A program made the position numbers and the translations under genes. The notes under the pieces are model-generated. The model worked only from the letters and a program-made list of their open reading frames with translations. It ran no database searches and was not told the origin of the DNA. From Crossaster papposus (Eukaryota > Echinodermata > Asteroidea > Velatida > Solasteridae), in assembly GCA_037893245.1 (NCBI GenBank), contig JBAIAA010000436.1:682001-746000 (forward strand): a stretch of DNA of 64,000 bases, in the 5' to 3' direction. The stretch's first letter is position 1. Each line of letters starts with the position of its first letter. Of the stretch, positions 44,517 to 55,632 are shown in pieces.

Positions 44517-47500
44517 TTGAGATTTTTGACCTGATAAATCTTGCTTCACTGGGCAGGCTAGTCATTAGGACAAAGTTGCTGTGTCTGGCAGGATTTCTAG
44601 CCAAAATACCCTGGAGGTTTAAGGGTTACCATTTCATCCTTCAATTGAATGAGAAAGAAATCAAGACAGGTTAACGAAGCTAAGATGATCAGACACTAAC
44701 CTTGATCTGTCTTGGTTGCAGGCTTCCAGTTCTCGGGGCTGATGATGGGTAGACAGATCTGCCCCTTCTCGTCGATGTTCGGATGGTAGATTTTGGTCTT
44801 AAATGTGATCTTAGGCGGCTTAAAGGGATACTCTGCCGGAAAGTTGATTTCTATTTTGAAGGCCCCCTTGTTGTAAGGTGGGTTTTCCTGGTGAGTGGAA
44901 ACAAGAATACTTAAAAGAAAAACAATTGAAGAAACACTAATCCTAACCCTCCCACAGACAGTGCGACAAGGGGTGTACAAATCTATAGGGCCATCAACAC
45001 TTTATAACAAAGCATAGACCGCCAATTCTGAAACAAAAGAAATAATATCTTAAGGTGATTTCATTTCAGGGTTACAGTCCTTAGCACAAAGTGTTACGTT
45101 TTGGGTGCATGGTGCATATCTTTGGAGAAATAGGGGTTAAACCACATAATTCATTTAGCCCTAACCCTACTGAATCCAACAGGATCCAACCAGTTGACAT
45201 TTCAGTTAGAATCATTAGATATATTCCGGATTTTATTCTGTCAGGTTACTGGTAAATAATGCCAAGTTGGACTCTGTTGAATCCGACAGCAAAACAAAAA
45301 ACAAACAAAAGAGACACAGTTGATCCAGTTGGATTTAGCTGGCATGTCATTTGACGTGTTCAGGTACCCAACAACTTGGTGAGTTGGGCTGTGTTCAGGG
45401 TTCTAGCTAGAACCTTTTTAGTACCGGGTAAATTATAAGATTGCGAGGCGTTGCGAGCGCAGCGAGCGGAGCTCTCGCGCCTCACGGCCGGGGGTCCAGT
45501 TCATTTTTGTATGTTTCTGTGAAAGTCTAGCTAAGTTAATAAAATTAATTACTACATGAACATGATTAACGTGACTTTGTATCTCCTCTCTTTCTTTTGT
45601 GCCCATAGTTTAATTAAAAAAACAAAAACAAAAAAATTGTGCCGGGCGGCACAGCCAATTTGAACCCAAGAGCCGGGCGGAAATTTGCAGTACCGGGCGG
45701 TACCGCCCGGCGCCGCCCACCGTGGCTAGAGCCCTGACTTTGTTAGATTAAGTAGTTAGATTACATGTAAGTCAAACGAGTCACATTTGGACTCTAGTGG
45801 ATTTAGCAGGCAAGTATTCACTTCTGATGTATAGTTTAACAACAAGTAATATGTTAATAATTTAATAATTAAGGGAGGCTAATCATCCTTACTCGCAGCT
45901 GGTGTGCTGAATTGCGAAGGACGCGGCTACAACGTGGTCGAGTCGCTGGCACGTAAAGGCGCCTACGGCAGCCGGCCACATCGACTCATAATGACTACGG
46001 AGCACAGCCTGAGATCGAAAGAGGGAGGAAAACCGGATGACCTGGAAAAAACCCTCGTGGCACAGGAGAGAACCAACGCACAACTCTACTCACATATAGT
46101 CCGGGCCGGGAATCGAACCCGGGCCACATTGGTGAGAGGCAAGCGCTTTACACACAAGCCACCCATGTAATATAACTACATACTTACGGGAACTATGAGG
46201 CCCTGCCAGTTTAAGATGTTTGATTCATCTACTTGTATTTCTTGGAAAATCTTTAGATTTGAAGATCGAATGTCATTTAATTCCTGCAGAATGAAAGGCA
46301 AAATGGGAACTGTTAAAAAAGGGGGTGTGTGAAAATCCATGTGGTACGCAACACCACAATTCATTTTAATGTAAATTGTAGGTTGTCTTCTTGAAGTGGC
46401 AGGTGATGTTGGACTTGAGATTCAACTTAATTAACCATAAATTAACCATCTCAAGTAATTAATAATGGCTGGACACTGTGCCAATTTTTTTTTTTTTTTA
46501 ATTGGACTTGTATCACTTCTTTCATGAGGTCATTTTTTTCCCCGACATCTCACCTCATTTTCCATAAATGTCACCCCTACATACATCATGTACATTATAT
46601 CTTTAATTAAAAATTTGTATTTTTTTAAAACCTAGTTTTTATTCCCTAAAACCTTGAGTGAGGTTAATATAGAGGTTAACAATCAAGTACTATTACTAGA
46701 CAAGAGTATCATTAACGTCAATATCGCCAATATTTTGCTTAAGATTTAAATTAATTTTTTTTTTTTAAACTCTTTAAAATTATTCATGTGAGGGGCCCTA
46801 CTGAATATATCATAAGGTATTGAAAAACTACATTACACATGCACAGATTTTGGGAGGAGCTCAAGTGGTATGCACCGTCGCCCGAAAAGCTGCAGAGTAT
46901 ATTTGTGGGAGCATGAATTGAATTGGGCTGGACAGTTTTAAAGGGAAATTCCAGGCTCAATAATATTTTACCTAGTCTAAAAGAATATATGGTAACATAC
47001 TGACTCCGCAGACAATTTGTTTTGATTTGATATCGAGAACGACACACATGCGCCTATTATATTCACGATTTCTTGCCATTCAGGAGTACAAGGGCCCAGC
47101 CATATTGTTCAAATTTCCCGCCTCGCCCGGGACATTATGACGTAGTGTCTGCACCTCAATACACATCGCTTTATCGCCTGTTAATCACACTGGTATCCTA
47201 CCTTGACGCGGCCAACTACATTATGCAGACGAATGTTGTACGGCGCATTTCTTTGCAGAATATCTACTTGACGCGCCACAAACTATCGTTTATTTTTGTA
47301 TTTTCTGAGAAGAATAGAAAATCTGTGAGCTAGTAATTATTGCATCAGGTCTTTCTCCGTATGATTTTGAGCCTACTTTCACATGTACAGTACACATTAT
47401 GTATACACTATACCGTACACAAAAGGCTTCACTTGCATTCCTTGCGCGTGCAGGGCCGCTATCGATCGGTCTTCGAGTACTGATGGTGCAGACACTACGT

Positions 47501-49441
47501 CATGGTTTCTCAGATGTACCGATAAACCAGAACAAAATGGCGGCTCGCATGACGGTAAGCACAGTGCGAGAAAATCTCTGTTTTATATGATTTCCGAAAC
47601 CGATAAAAATGAAATAAAAATCAAGTCACAATGGCAATTGATACTCTTTAACATTATGCAATTATAAACTATGGGTGGAGTTTCCCTTTAAGACAGTCAC
47701 TAGCACTGTCAAAATGACCTGCTGAGACTGAAAGGATATTAAACTTCTGTTTAGAAGACACTCATTCAATAATCTTAATGAATATACATAAGGGTATAAG
47801 AAAGGGTATCTTCAGGGTATAGGCGACAAACCTACCTGGCAACTATAAAGTCACGGACGTAAAACAAAATGCGTAAGAAGGAAACAAATTATATCACAAA
47901 AAAACACCCGTCTCAATAGAGTTGACAAAAGTATATAATCGACTAGGTTGACAAAATTAATTTGGAACGATAAAAAAACAATCTTGACAAGTAGGGCCTA
48001 AATTAAAAAGGGCCGGCACGGCCAGTGTCGGATCATATGTGACCCGCTCCATCGAAATCAGGAATAAGTCTCGAAATGACTTTTTGAGATATGCACATGG
48101 TGAGAAAGGGAATTTCATCAGCTTTCTAATGATACCCATCACAAGTGTGTATCTTCTTAGGTTAACGAGTTATGGTCTGATGAAGATGAGATGACAGGTG
48201 TATATTTATTTGCCGAATCCACATTCCGAGAAAAACAGCTTTGAAATAAACAAAATTGACCAAAATCATACGTACAGTACAGCGCACACAAATCCTCTTC
48301 ATTTTTATCTTTATTGATCGTTTTTACATACAAGACATTAACCCTAACCCTCCCAAATCCTCCAAATTCCTCATTGCAAAATGCAGGATTTTGCAGGATT
48401 GAGGTCACTTGGAGTTTGATGCATTGCAGGATTTTGCAGGATTGAGGTTACTTGGGGTTTTACCCCTGCAGGAATATGGAGGATTCAGGTTATCAGGCTG
48501 AATGTGACACACAAGGATTTTGCAGGATTGAGGTCACTTGGAGTTTGATGCATCACAGGATTTTGCAGGATTGAGGTTACTTGGGTTTTTACTGACTGCA
48601 GCCAGGGCAAGACTGCAGGATTTTGCAGGATACAGGCTGTATGGTCACCAGTGACCAATATTGGAGGATTTTGCAGGATTCAGGTTACTTGGAGTTTTAA
48701 CAATTTAGGAATTGGAGGATTTTGCAGGATTCAGGTTATGTGTAAGTAAAAATGGGTAGGGAGTTAGGGTTAATGACAATAATCTGTGATAATTATAACT
48801 ACACTTCCTAAAAATACAATTTTCAGAAAAACGACTTGGTCACAATTTTCACCCATGGCCATGCGTTCACTTCAACGACCGATTGCGTAAAACGTCCCCA
48901 GTGACTTATTCCTGATTACGATGGAGCGGGTCACATATCGGGGCGCTACGTACCACCAGAGGCCAATTTCATAGAGCTGCTAAGCACAACAATTTGCTTA
49001 GCGCAAAAAAGTTACCAGGTTACCAGCCAAAATTCTACGTGTTTTTCATGCTAAGCCAAAGGCAACAAAAAAACAGCTGATTATCAATCGAAAACAATAA
49101 AGACCACGTGAAAATTTGGTCTGTAACCTTGTTTTTGCCAAGGACACATTTTCATGCTAAGCAAATTGTTGTGCTTAGCACTATAGCACTGGCAGTAGCA
49201 GCTCTATTGGCCCCATGGCACGTTATCAGTGCACAAACGACCGTTACACAACATTTACATACACACCAACAAACAACTCTGAAAAAGGATTAACCACTCC
49301 TGTCAAAAACGTCCAAAGCAATCAGTAAAGACAATCAGTATTTTAACTGCAACAGATTTCATTCAACTCTTAATTAAAGCTGTAACAAAGAAAGGAAAAT
49401 GAGATTTACTTTACCTTTCCCAATCTCCTGGTGGCCGCCAT
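43893..49441 (-). CDS. UBE2L3: UBE2L3 (UbcH7) ubiquitin-conjugating enzyme E2
   Basis: Four exons on the - strand, 49441-49415, 46283-46188, 44887-44701 and 44047-43893, join to a 154-residue protein, the same length as human UBE2L3. The UBC fold is complete. It has the HPN motif ([13 protein letters not shown]) with catalytic Cys86, Phe63 in the E3-contact loop (AEYPFKPPK), and the family-specific Pro88 and His119. These last features are known to limit UbcH7 to passing ubiquitin to cysteine-type ligases (HECT and RBR, such as ARIH1 and parkin). The start [15 protein letters not shown] matches the conserved N-terminal helix. The last residue is Cys in place of the human Asp. The protein should act in cytosol and nucleus. 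Introns are 3.1, 1.3 and 0.65 kb and contain a SINE, several MITEs and a 33-base G run (+ strand). It is head-to-head with the F-box gene and tail-to-tail with the GTPase gene. Confidence 0.97.
44144..44392. mobile_element. MITE family B in UBE2L3 intron 3
   Basis: Ends GGGGCCAATTTTATAGAG and CTCTATGAAATTGGCCCC, 249 bp. It lies about 90 bp from the 33-base G run at 44482-44514 within the same small intron. Confidence 0.92.
44482..44514 (+). repeat. 33-base poly-G tract
   Basis: Uninterrupted G run inside UBE2L3 intron 3, C-rich in the transcript. The longest homopolymer in the window; its exact length may be a sequencing estimate. Confidence 0.9.
44701..44887 (-). CDS. UBE2L3: UBE2L3 exon 3 with catalytic Cys86
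   Basis: Acceptor CTCACCAG, donor CAAG|GTTAGT. Encodes residues 42-103, including [16 protein letters not shown] and [17 protein letters not shown] with the active-site Cys. Confidence 0.97.
45853..46166 (-). mobile_element. tRNA-derived SINE in UBE2L3 intron 2
   Basis: Full-length relative of the SINE at 36388. On the - strand it has the GGTGGCTTGTGTGTAAAGCG head, an exact B box GGTTCGATTCC (46109-46119), and an A/T-rich tail. A 7-bp direct repeat GTAATAT flanks it (45846-45852 and 46167-46173), which fits target-primed insertion. The head ends about 20 bp from the exon 2 splice donor at 46187. Confidence 0.9.
46188..46283 (-). CDS. UBE2L3: UBE2L3 exon 2
   Basis: Acceptor CATTCTGCAG, donor GTTCCC|GTAAGT. 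Encodes [19 protein letters not shown] followed by [13 protein letters not shown], residues 10-41. Phase 0 at both ends. Confidence 0.96.
46938..47691. mobile_element. TTAA-flanked element with AGGGAAATTCCA ends (family H)
   Basis: TTAA-AGGGAAATTCCAGG at the left and GGTGGAGTTTCCCT-TTAA at the right, about 750 bp, in UBE2L3 intron 1. A perfect inner inverted pair ATGACGTAGTGTCTGCACC (47137-47155) and its complement (47485-47503) is present. No transposase frame. The TTAA flanks fit piggyBac-type insertion (inference). Confidence 0.75.
48035..48938. mobile_element. MITE family M (ATATGTGACCCGCTCC ends), carrying a nested insertion
   Basis: Terminal repeats ATATGTGACCCGCTCCATC, then GAAATCAGGAATAAGTC, inverted at the right with one mismatch. 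The length of about 904 bp includes the TTAA-flanked element at 48338-48773; without it the host MITE is about 470 bp. Non-coding. Confidence 0.88.
48338..48773 (+). mobile_element. Family E element (TTAACCCTAACCC ends) with internal minisatellite
   Basis: Begins TTAACCCTAACCCTCCC and ends GGGAGTTAGGGTTAA, inverted to each other. The interior is made of GGATTTTGCAGGATTGAGG-like units. It is inserted within the family M element, so it is younger than that insertion. Relatives are at 3855-4720, 55379-55632 and 62952-63026. Confidence 0.82.
48961..49214. mobile_element. MITE family B in UBE2L3 intron 1
   Basis: Left end GGCCAATTTCATAGAG, right end GCAGCTCTATTGGCCCC with a small insertion near the right terminal repeat. 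It lies 22 bp after the family M element and 200 bp from UBE2L3 exon 1. Confidence 0.9.
49415..49441 (-). CDS. UBE2L3: UBE2L3 exon 1 with start codon
   Basis: Encodes MAATRRLGK, the conserved first nine residues, followed by donor AAG|GTAAAG. Start context TGCAACATGG. No other ATG nearby in this frame gives the family N-terminus. Confidence 0.94.
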
Positions 49442-49624
49442 GTTGCAAACCGGACTAAAATTGCGTTTTTCACTGGTTTCCTGCAAATCGATACTACGTT
49501 CTTTTTTGTACTATACTACTATTACTACTCGCAGGCTAACCAGTGAACGCACGCCCTGACAACTATTTCACCGGTATTTTTCTCGCCGAATCTCGTTGTC
49601 TTCTGACCAAAAAAAATTACGAAG
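49442..49624. promoter_or_regulatory. Putative bidirectional promoter between UBE2L3 and the F-box gene
   Basis: The 5' UTR of UBE2L3 starts here going left. Going right, CCAAAAAAAATTACGAAG|GTGAGT gives a good splice donor after 49624, which could end a non-coding first exon of the F-box gene. No TATA box is evident. The next 300 bp (49625-49920) are unusually rich in CpG and GCGC words for this window. Transcription start sites are not visible from sequence alone, so this is inference. Confidence 0.4.
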
Positions 49625-50200
49625 GTGAGTGAATTAAACTTTGTTTTAGGGGTCACGACCTTTCTTGTTTTCTACAGAAATCATGAATATTATATTTCTT
49701 TATATTTTCTTTACTTTTATGCAAGAAGGCTTCAATGGTTGTCGTATTCTCGTTTGTGCGAGAAGTTGATGCGGAAGTGGCTTATGTGCAGATATGCGCA
49801 GTCAAAAGTGCGAGCGCGCGCTTGGTTTCTTGCACACATACGTTTGTACGTAAAGTATACCTGACGCATGAACAGCGGGTGTATACGGTGTGCATAAACG
49901 CGTCGTATGCGCAGAACCATTCCTCCATAGAACAACACGAACAACCGAATGGCTGCAAATTTGGTGGTAAATAAAGCATCAAAAGGTAGGTCAAATAGTC
50001 AGAATGCCTATCGCTATGATGAGTGACATGGCCATGATTGACAGCTTAAGCTACCGTGCATTGTCATTACCATATATTTTTATATTTTTAAGTAAAGACC
50101 AAATACGAAAACAACGACCAAAGTTTTACTCACACACAATAAGAAGAATATTCGAAGGCCGGTGTAGCAGATAATTATGTCCTCCCTGATAAATGTGTGT

Positions 50201-50226
50201 CCCCCCCCCCCCCCCCCCCCCCCCCC
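50201..50226 (+). repeat. 26-base poly-C tract
   Basis: Uninterrupted C run preceded by TGTGTGT. Similar C/G runs are at 412-428, 30517-30534, 41141-41159 and 44482-44514. Confidence 0.9.
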
Positions 50227-52011
50227 TGGAGAGATTTATCAGGTTGCGACCCGGTTAACAGGTTACTGTCCCCGTCCAGTTTGTACAGTCCCCCTGTTTA
50301 ACGGTAAATATATCCCCCTGCGCTGGTGAACTTGTACCCCTTCCCAGCACCAAGACCCATTGTTTTCGCGGTCGGACATCCGGGAACCTCGTTTATCTTC
50401 CCATTGTTTGTGTACTTTTATTAACGCCAAGGGGAACGGGGAGGTTTAACGCATGTTGTTATGAACAGCTCGCCCCTTCGTGACATCATGCCGTGAGAAT
50501 ACTGGTACATTGTATTTTCAACCATTTGAATGTATCTTTCGGGTACCCTAGAAGTATGGGGCTAGGCTCCCGACGCCCGCAGGGCGGAGCCTCATAGATA
50601 GAGAGGGTTTTTACAGGTTAACCACAGTTAAACAATAGAAACCATGCACAAACTACCGGTACACACAATTACTCCCATACTGCTGCACGGTCTAGTACCG
50701 GTACTACGGTAGTACTTTATCAACTCACCCAAGCGGCACTTCAATAAAACTGGTCGAATCTCTCCCAATTTCTGAAAAAAAATTGAAAACTATCCCCGTT
50801 CCGCAAACGCGACTATACAAGATGGTGGACTACTCGTGCGTAACACTTTGTTTGCCTTGTACTTACTTGTACATACTTTGTACTGACTTGTACCGGTAGT
50901 TAAACGTACACTATTATTTGAAGGTAAATAGTCCAATGCACAACTATCACCTTTTTTCAATACGGTAATTGTCAGATTTTTTTTTAACAACAATGAAGCA
51001 AATTAAAATTACGCGCAGTTCGCGGGCTGTGGTGAATGCTGTGAGAAATACATTAGCAAGGAATTGTTGGTACTGCGAATGCATGTTGTTTTTTTTACAG
51101 AAGATGCGAATTTCACACACAAAATAAAAAAGTTGCCAAGAGAGCTTGTACTTGTAGTCACTATTAGCCACACTTTGCCAGCGAGGCGGCATGGTTCGTC
51201 ATTTGCTTGTTCTCTTTTCAAGGAACAAAGTAATGGGCAAATTTGTGTGTTTAATGGAGCATAAGTGACAACTGAGCATGCAACTCTTTCTAACAATCAC
51301 GGAAATTGGTCAAACGGTTCAAAAGTTACGAATTTTAACATACTTTTTTTCTGAAATATTACATTTTACCATATTACATTTTACCATTGTACCATTGTAT
51401 TAACATTGGAAATCAGCTAAACCCACGGATTTAGAAGTTGTCGTTCAGGTATGATCGTCATAAATGCAATTTAAGATTCGATGCAGTGACTATTCAGAAA
51501 GTGAAAGACAACTACTGTCTCCCTAAATGTTTTCAACTCAGGTGTTCAAACATTTAAGAAAACGATGTAGGCCTAATTCCTTTTAACAATATTACTTGAG
51601 ACTTTGATGAGTCAAAACACATTTACAATGTAGTTTTCTGTTTGTTTTTGTTATTGTCACACCTGTTCATTTGTTCTAATCCATTATACAGTAGGATGTG
51701 GGGCATGTTTTTTTGCCAGTCAGTCCTTTTCCGTTGTGGGCCATCAGTGCCGGTTGGTTTTGTTGAAATGAATCATTGTCACTGAATCATGACCGTGATG
51801 CTGGATGTGTAAAGGAAATTGTGAAATACATGTAGTTCACACACTACATGGATCAACTTCAATCAAGTGTACGCCGCTTGTGCTAGTCTTGGATTCAAGA
51901 GGTGCTTAGCGGTACAGTGTTGCTTCATTCAGCATGCGCGGCATGGAACAAGTCACTGCATGCAACCAGTCACTGGCAAAGTATATCAAATGAGATTTTA
52001 GCTGGTGACCT

Positions 52012-52070
52012 GGGGCCAATTTATTGTGCTTACTGTGTACACTGCTAAGCACATTTCCGTGCTTGAAACT
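52012..52070 (+). mobile_element. MITE family B fragment
   Basis: GGGGCCAATTTATTGTGCTT and CTGCTAAGCACATTT match one terminal repeat of family B; the rest is missing. Confidence 0.55.
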
Positions 52071-52731
52071 TTAACCCGTATTTGAACTTAAGCTGTAAAC
52101 ACAGTTTCTATTTTGGTATACCATCTAATTCTGTCTATGAACTAGCAATCGCGCGTGTTCTTCGCCAAGAGGGTCATGGATCGTGAGGGTCAATTTTTTT
52201 GTTAGAACAACCCACCGTCCAGGGTATTTTGACTAGACACCCTGCCGGAGTCAGATGCAGCAAAGTGCATCATTTGACAACCCTGCCCAGTGCAGCGAGA
52301 TCCATCAGGTCAGAAATCTCAATGTCAAACTGCTTCAGAGTCTGTAGTCGCCCAACACAGCAGAAACCATCTCTGGTATTGTTTAATGGGGATTACATAC
52401 ATAGCTCTCACAGTCTTAGACTGTGGTTGTTTATTAATGCACATTTGTGTTGACAATGACAGATGAATGCGTCAAAGTGCACTAGACTTCATTCGCTGCA
52501 TCTGGCAGAGTTACATTGTAGGGTTAATAGACCCGGCCGAGACGTAATGACGTCGTGGCTTTATAATTTATATGCGCTTTCTTATAGGAGTAGAGTCAGG
52601 ACGCCAGACGTTGTAGGGACAGACGTGATGTCATTATGTCTTAGGCTTATTGCTTCAGGGAAATGAAAATCATTTAGATCTTTAGTACCTGTAGTATATT
52701 TGCGTAAGTTGCGTTTTGTCAGATCAATTCA

Positions 52732-52837
52732 CCCCCCCCTTTCTCCCTCCCCCCCCCCTTTCACCCTCCCCCCCCCCCTTTCTCCCTCCCCCTCCCCTTT
52801 CTCCCTCCCCCTCCCCCCCCCCTTCACCCTCCCCCTC
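52732..52837 (+). repeat. Polypyrimidine minisatellite
   Basis: About 106 bp of CCCTTTCTCCCTCCCCC-like units, about six in all, of irregular length. The Pro/Ser-rich open frame over it is an artefact. Confidence 0.88.
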
Positions 52838-54379
52838 AAAAAAAGTAAAATTTTGTTTTACAAAATAACAAAAAGTGAATTTTTAAAACCAAATCTGAGA
52901 AATTTCGAAACCTATAAAATGTATTTTTTCTTCATTCATCATGACCAAATAGTAGCTTTTGAAATATTTCGTTTGTTGATTACATTGAAGTTACATGTAC
53001 TGTGAAGTTATGTAAGTAAGTACCGGTATTAACACGTATTATTTGATATACATATTGTCAAAAAGCAAACATTGGACACGTCACAAACACATTTTGTCTT
53101 GGAAACTCGCCGGTAATATTTACCCGGTATATATGAACAGGATTTTTTAAAGAGTTTGCTTCTTTGAAATCTGTGAAAGCCCAATTCATCCTATTTTGTA
53201 TGCGTGTTTACCATTGATCCCTTATCACTCATCTTCTATCGCTGTCCATCACTTCCAATTTATATCTGTTGACATAACTTCTCGAAGTATGTAATTCGTA
53301 GCATTATTGGCCTGGGTACATGCAGGGATCACTGACTGTTTAGAGTCCCATTATGGCGTGTGTACAATGGTGAATGGGGGCAGAGTTCGTGCAGTCATTG
53401 AAATGTTTTACACCGACCGACCTGCACTAAACGGCAGTAGTAATTCCCAATGTACAGTGTACATGTACGTACATGCTTGTATGCTTGTCTGAACTTTGAT
53501 GCCTACATGTAATTTACTTGTTGTACGCCATGATGTTCTTTCTGTTCAGGTAATCGTTCTAATCCAGTTATCCTGGACATGTACCGGACCGGTACATGTT
53601 ACACTGCTTGCTGCAATGCAAACGTGTGGGCATGTACTATGTATGTACAATGGTGATAAAAATAGTCATACGCACGCATGAATTGTGCACATTGGCACAC
53701 CATACAATTTCAACAGAAATTTGAAAAGAATAGTTGAGCATACAAGTACAATACATTGTATTTGCTTGGTAGCACAGCGTAGCATTGATAGATGTACGGT
53801 ACATTATTGTTGTGTCCAACCATGGTTCAACGCAAACTTGCAGAAAATAGAATAACAGTATTGTTTACGTGCGTGTATTGTATAGTTATTCATCACTAGT
53901 ACTCTACAATGTTTTGTATAGATGCTTTATGGGAGAGTTCACTTTGTAGACTTCGCTGAATTAAGGCAGTAATTTGATTGCTCAGCAGGACGCCACTGAT
54001 CAGAACCGTGTATGCTTTTTAGCTCTACAAAAACAGGACATGATATTATGTTCTTGTAGTGTAACTTTTTATATTTGGTTAATATGTAGAGAAAGAAAAA
54101 AATCCACTAGCTGTAAACATACATGTACTGCTGAAAATACTCCAAATTCCTCTAATCATCCCCTTCAAAATTGTTGAAATTCCTAGTGGAAATGTAATTA
54201 TCTGAACATTATTTACATGTATTAGGAATGTACATCCCACATACAGTACATACATAATACATGTTTGGACACCAAAATCATGAGCAAATAAAGGACAGTA
54301 GATTTTGTTAAATTTGTTGCCTTTTTTCAACAACAATGTTCGGTTTTTTTGTACACAAAAATCAAAGCCAAGGATGGTT

Positions 54380-54422
54380 TTCGGTATAGCCGAATGTTCG
54401 GTATAGCGGTGTTCGGTATAGC
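54380..54422 (+). repeat. Three-copy TTCGGTATAGC repeat
   Basis: The 11-mer TTCGGTATAGC occurs at 54380, 54397 and 54412, separated by 4-6 bases. It may be part of the end of an unrecognised dispersed repeat. Confidence 0.6.
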
Positions 54423-55143
54423 GACGTTCCACTGTACTCTATGTTTAACTTTGTTTACTGCCTGCGTACAATACGACACATTATACAATGTACACGTATA
54501 CACGGGTAGGCACTCACCGCGTTAGGGGGACAGGCTCTTTTGTTTGGAAAAGACAGACCGAGTAGTGGGGACATTTTCGAGTCCCCATAGCGCGTTGGGT
54601 GTTCAGTAAAGGTAGAACAAGGTAAAATCAGGTTAGGGTATAATGAAAGAAAATGAAGAAGAGGACAAATTAGGGTGATCCTGAAAGTTTTAGAATTTTA
54701 GAGTGTTCTGAGTTTGCGATTAGAGAGATTTCAGTTTACACACAAACCCTATGGGTTGTCCCCATAACGCTATGTACCAAAAGAATTGGTTTGTACAGTA
54801 CATGATATACATTTTGTACATGTCCATGTCCATGCAGATTGACTGTGCTGATCTACTAAACCAGAAGCTCGCTCTATTATTAGTTATTTCCCTGACTGGC
54901 TTCAACAGGAAAACACAGGCTTTTGGCAAAATATCAAAAGCTTGGATGGCTATCAAGGATACTACAAGAGCCTTGCTGTCAAACTGTTGCAGGGCTTTGT
55001 AGCTATCATGAACCGTAACAGCCGTGCACTGCATAATATGCATGATTGATACTACCGGCACAGGTACATGTACATGTAATTCAGATATAGACGATGGCAT
55101 TTAAAAAAAAAAAAAATTGGTGACATTTGCTATGAGGCTTTAT

Positions 55144-55382
55144 TTAACCAGTTTGCGTAAGAGGACATGTACACGTACAGTTTTTCCGGAATTCAAAACG
55201 GGTAACGGATAAACACGTCACGAGCAAGGCCGAAAATATCGGTCAGCAACCGACTCGCAGCGAGTGAGGCAGGAAATATCAGGGTGTGCTACCCACAGAT
55301 GCTGGCCTGGACCCGTCTCTGATAGACAATCCCGCGCCTGGGCCCGGTCAATGTCAAAATAATCCTGGCGTGAACTGGTTAA
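55144..55382 (-). mobile_element. MITE family D, inverted copy
   Basis: TTAACCAGTTTGCG at the left and GGCGTGAACTGGTTAA at the right. The interior is the reverse of the 11550 and 62701 copies (GAGCAAGGCCGAAAATATC block). Its right TTAA is shared with the next element. Confidence 0.88.
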
Positions 55383-55632
55383 CCCTAAACCACCTCAATC
55401 CTCTAAAATCCTCATCGGGGCAGTTTTTGGAGGATGCATTTTGTCAAGTCAAGTACCCCTAGGCCATTATTTATGTTCAGTCATGCATAATTAAACCCTG
55501 CATTGTGCTTGATATCACCTGCACTGCTTCTGAGTGTCATCAGCACTGTCTCAACCCATGACAGTGATTGTTGAAGGATGATGAAGGAATGAGGTTGGTT
55601 TCTAGCCAAAAGGACCTAGGAGGTTAGGGTAA
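55379..55632 (+). mobile_element. Family E element abutting family D
   Basis: TTAACCCTAAACCACCTC at the left and GGAGGTTAGGGTAA at the right. The interior contains TCCTCTAAAATCCTCAT and GAAGGATGATGAAGGAATG, related to the GGATTTTGAAGGATT units elsewhere. Confidence 0.75.

Noticed and set aside
48339-48360. Interstitial telomere repeat (CCCTAA)n
   Set aside because: Only two units are present and they recur as inverted ends of the same element elsewhere, so they are transposon termini.
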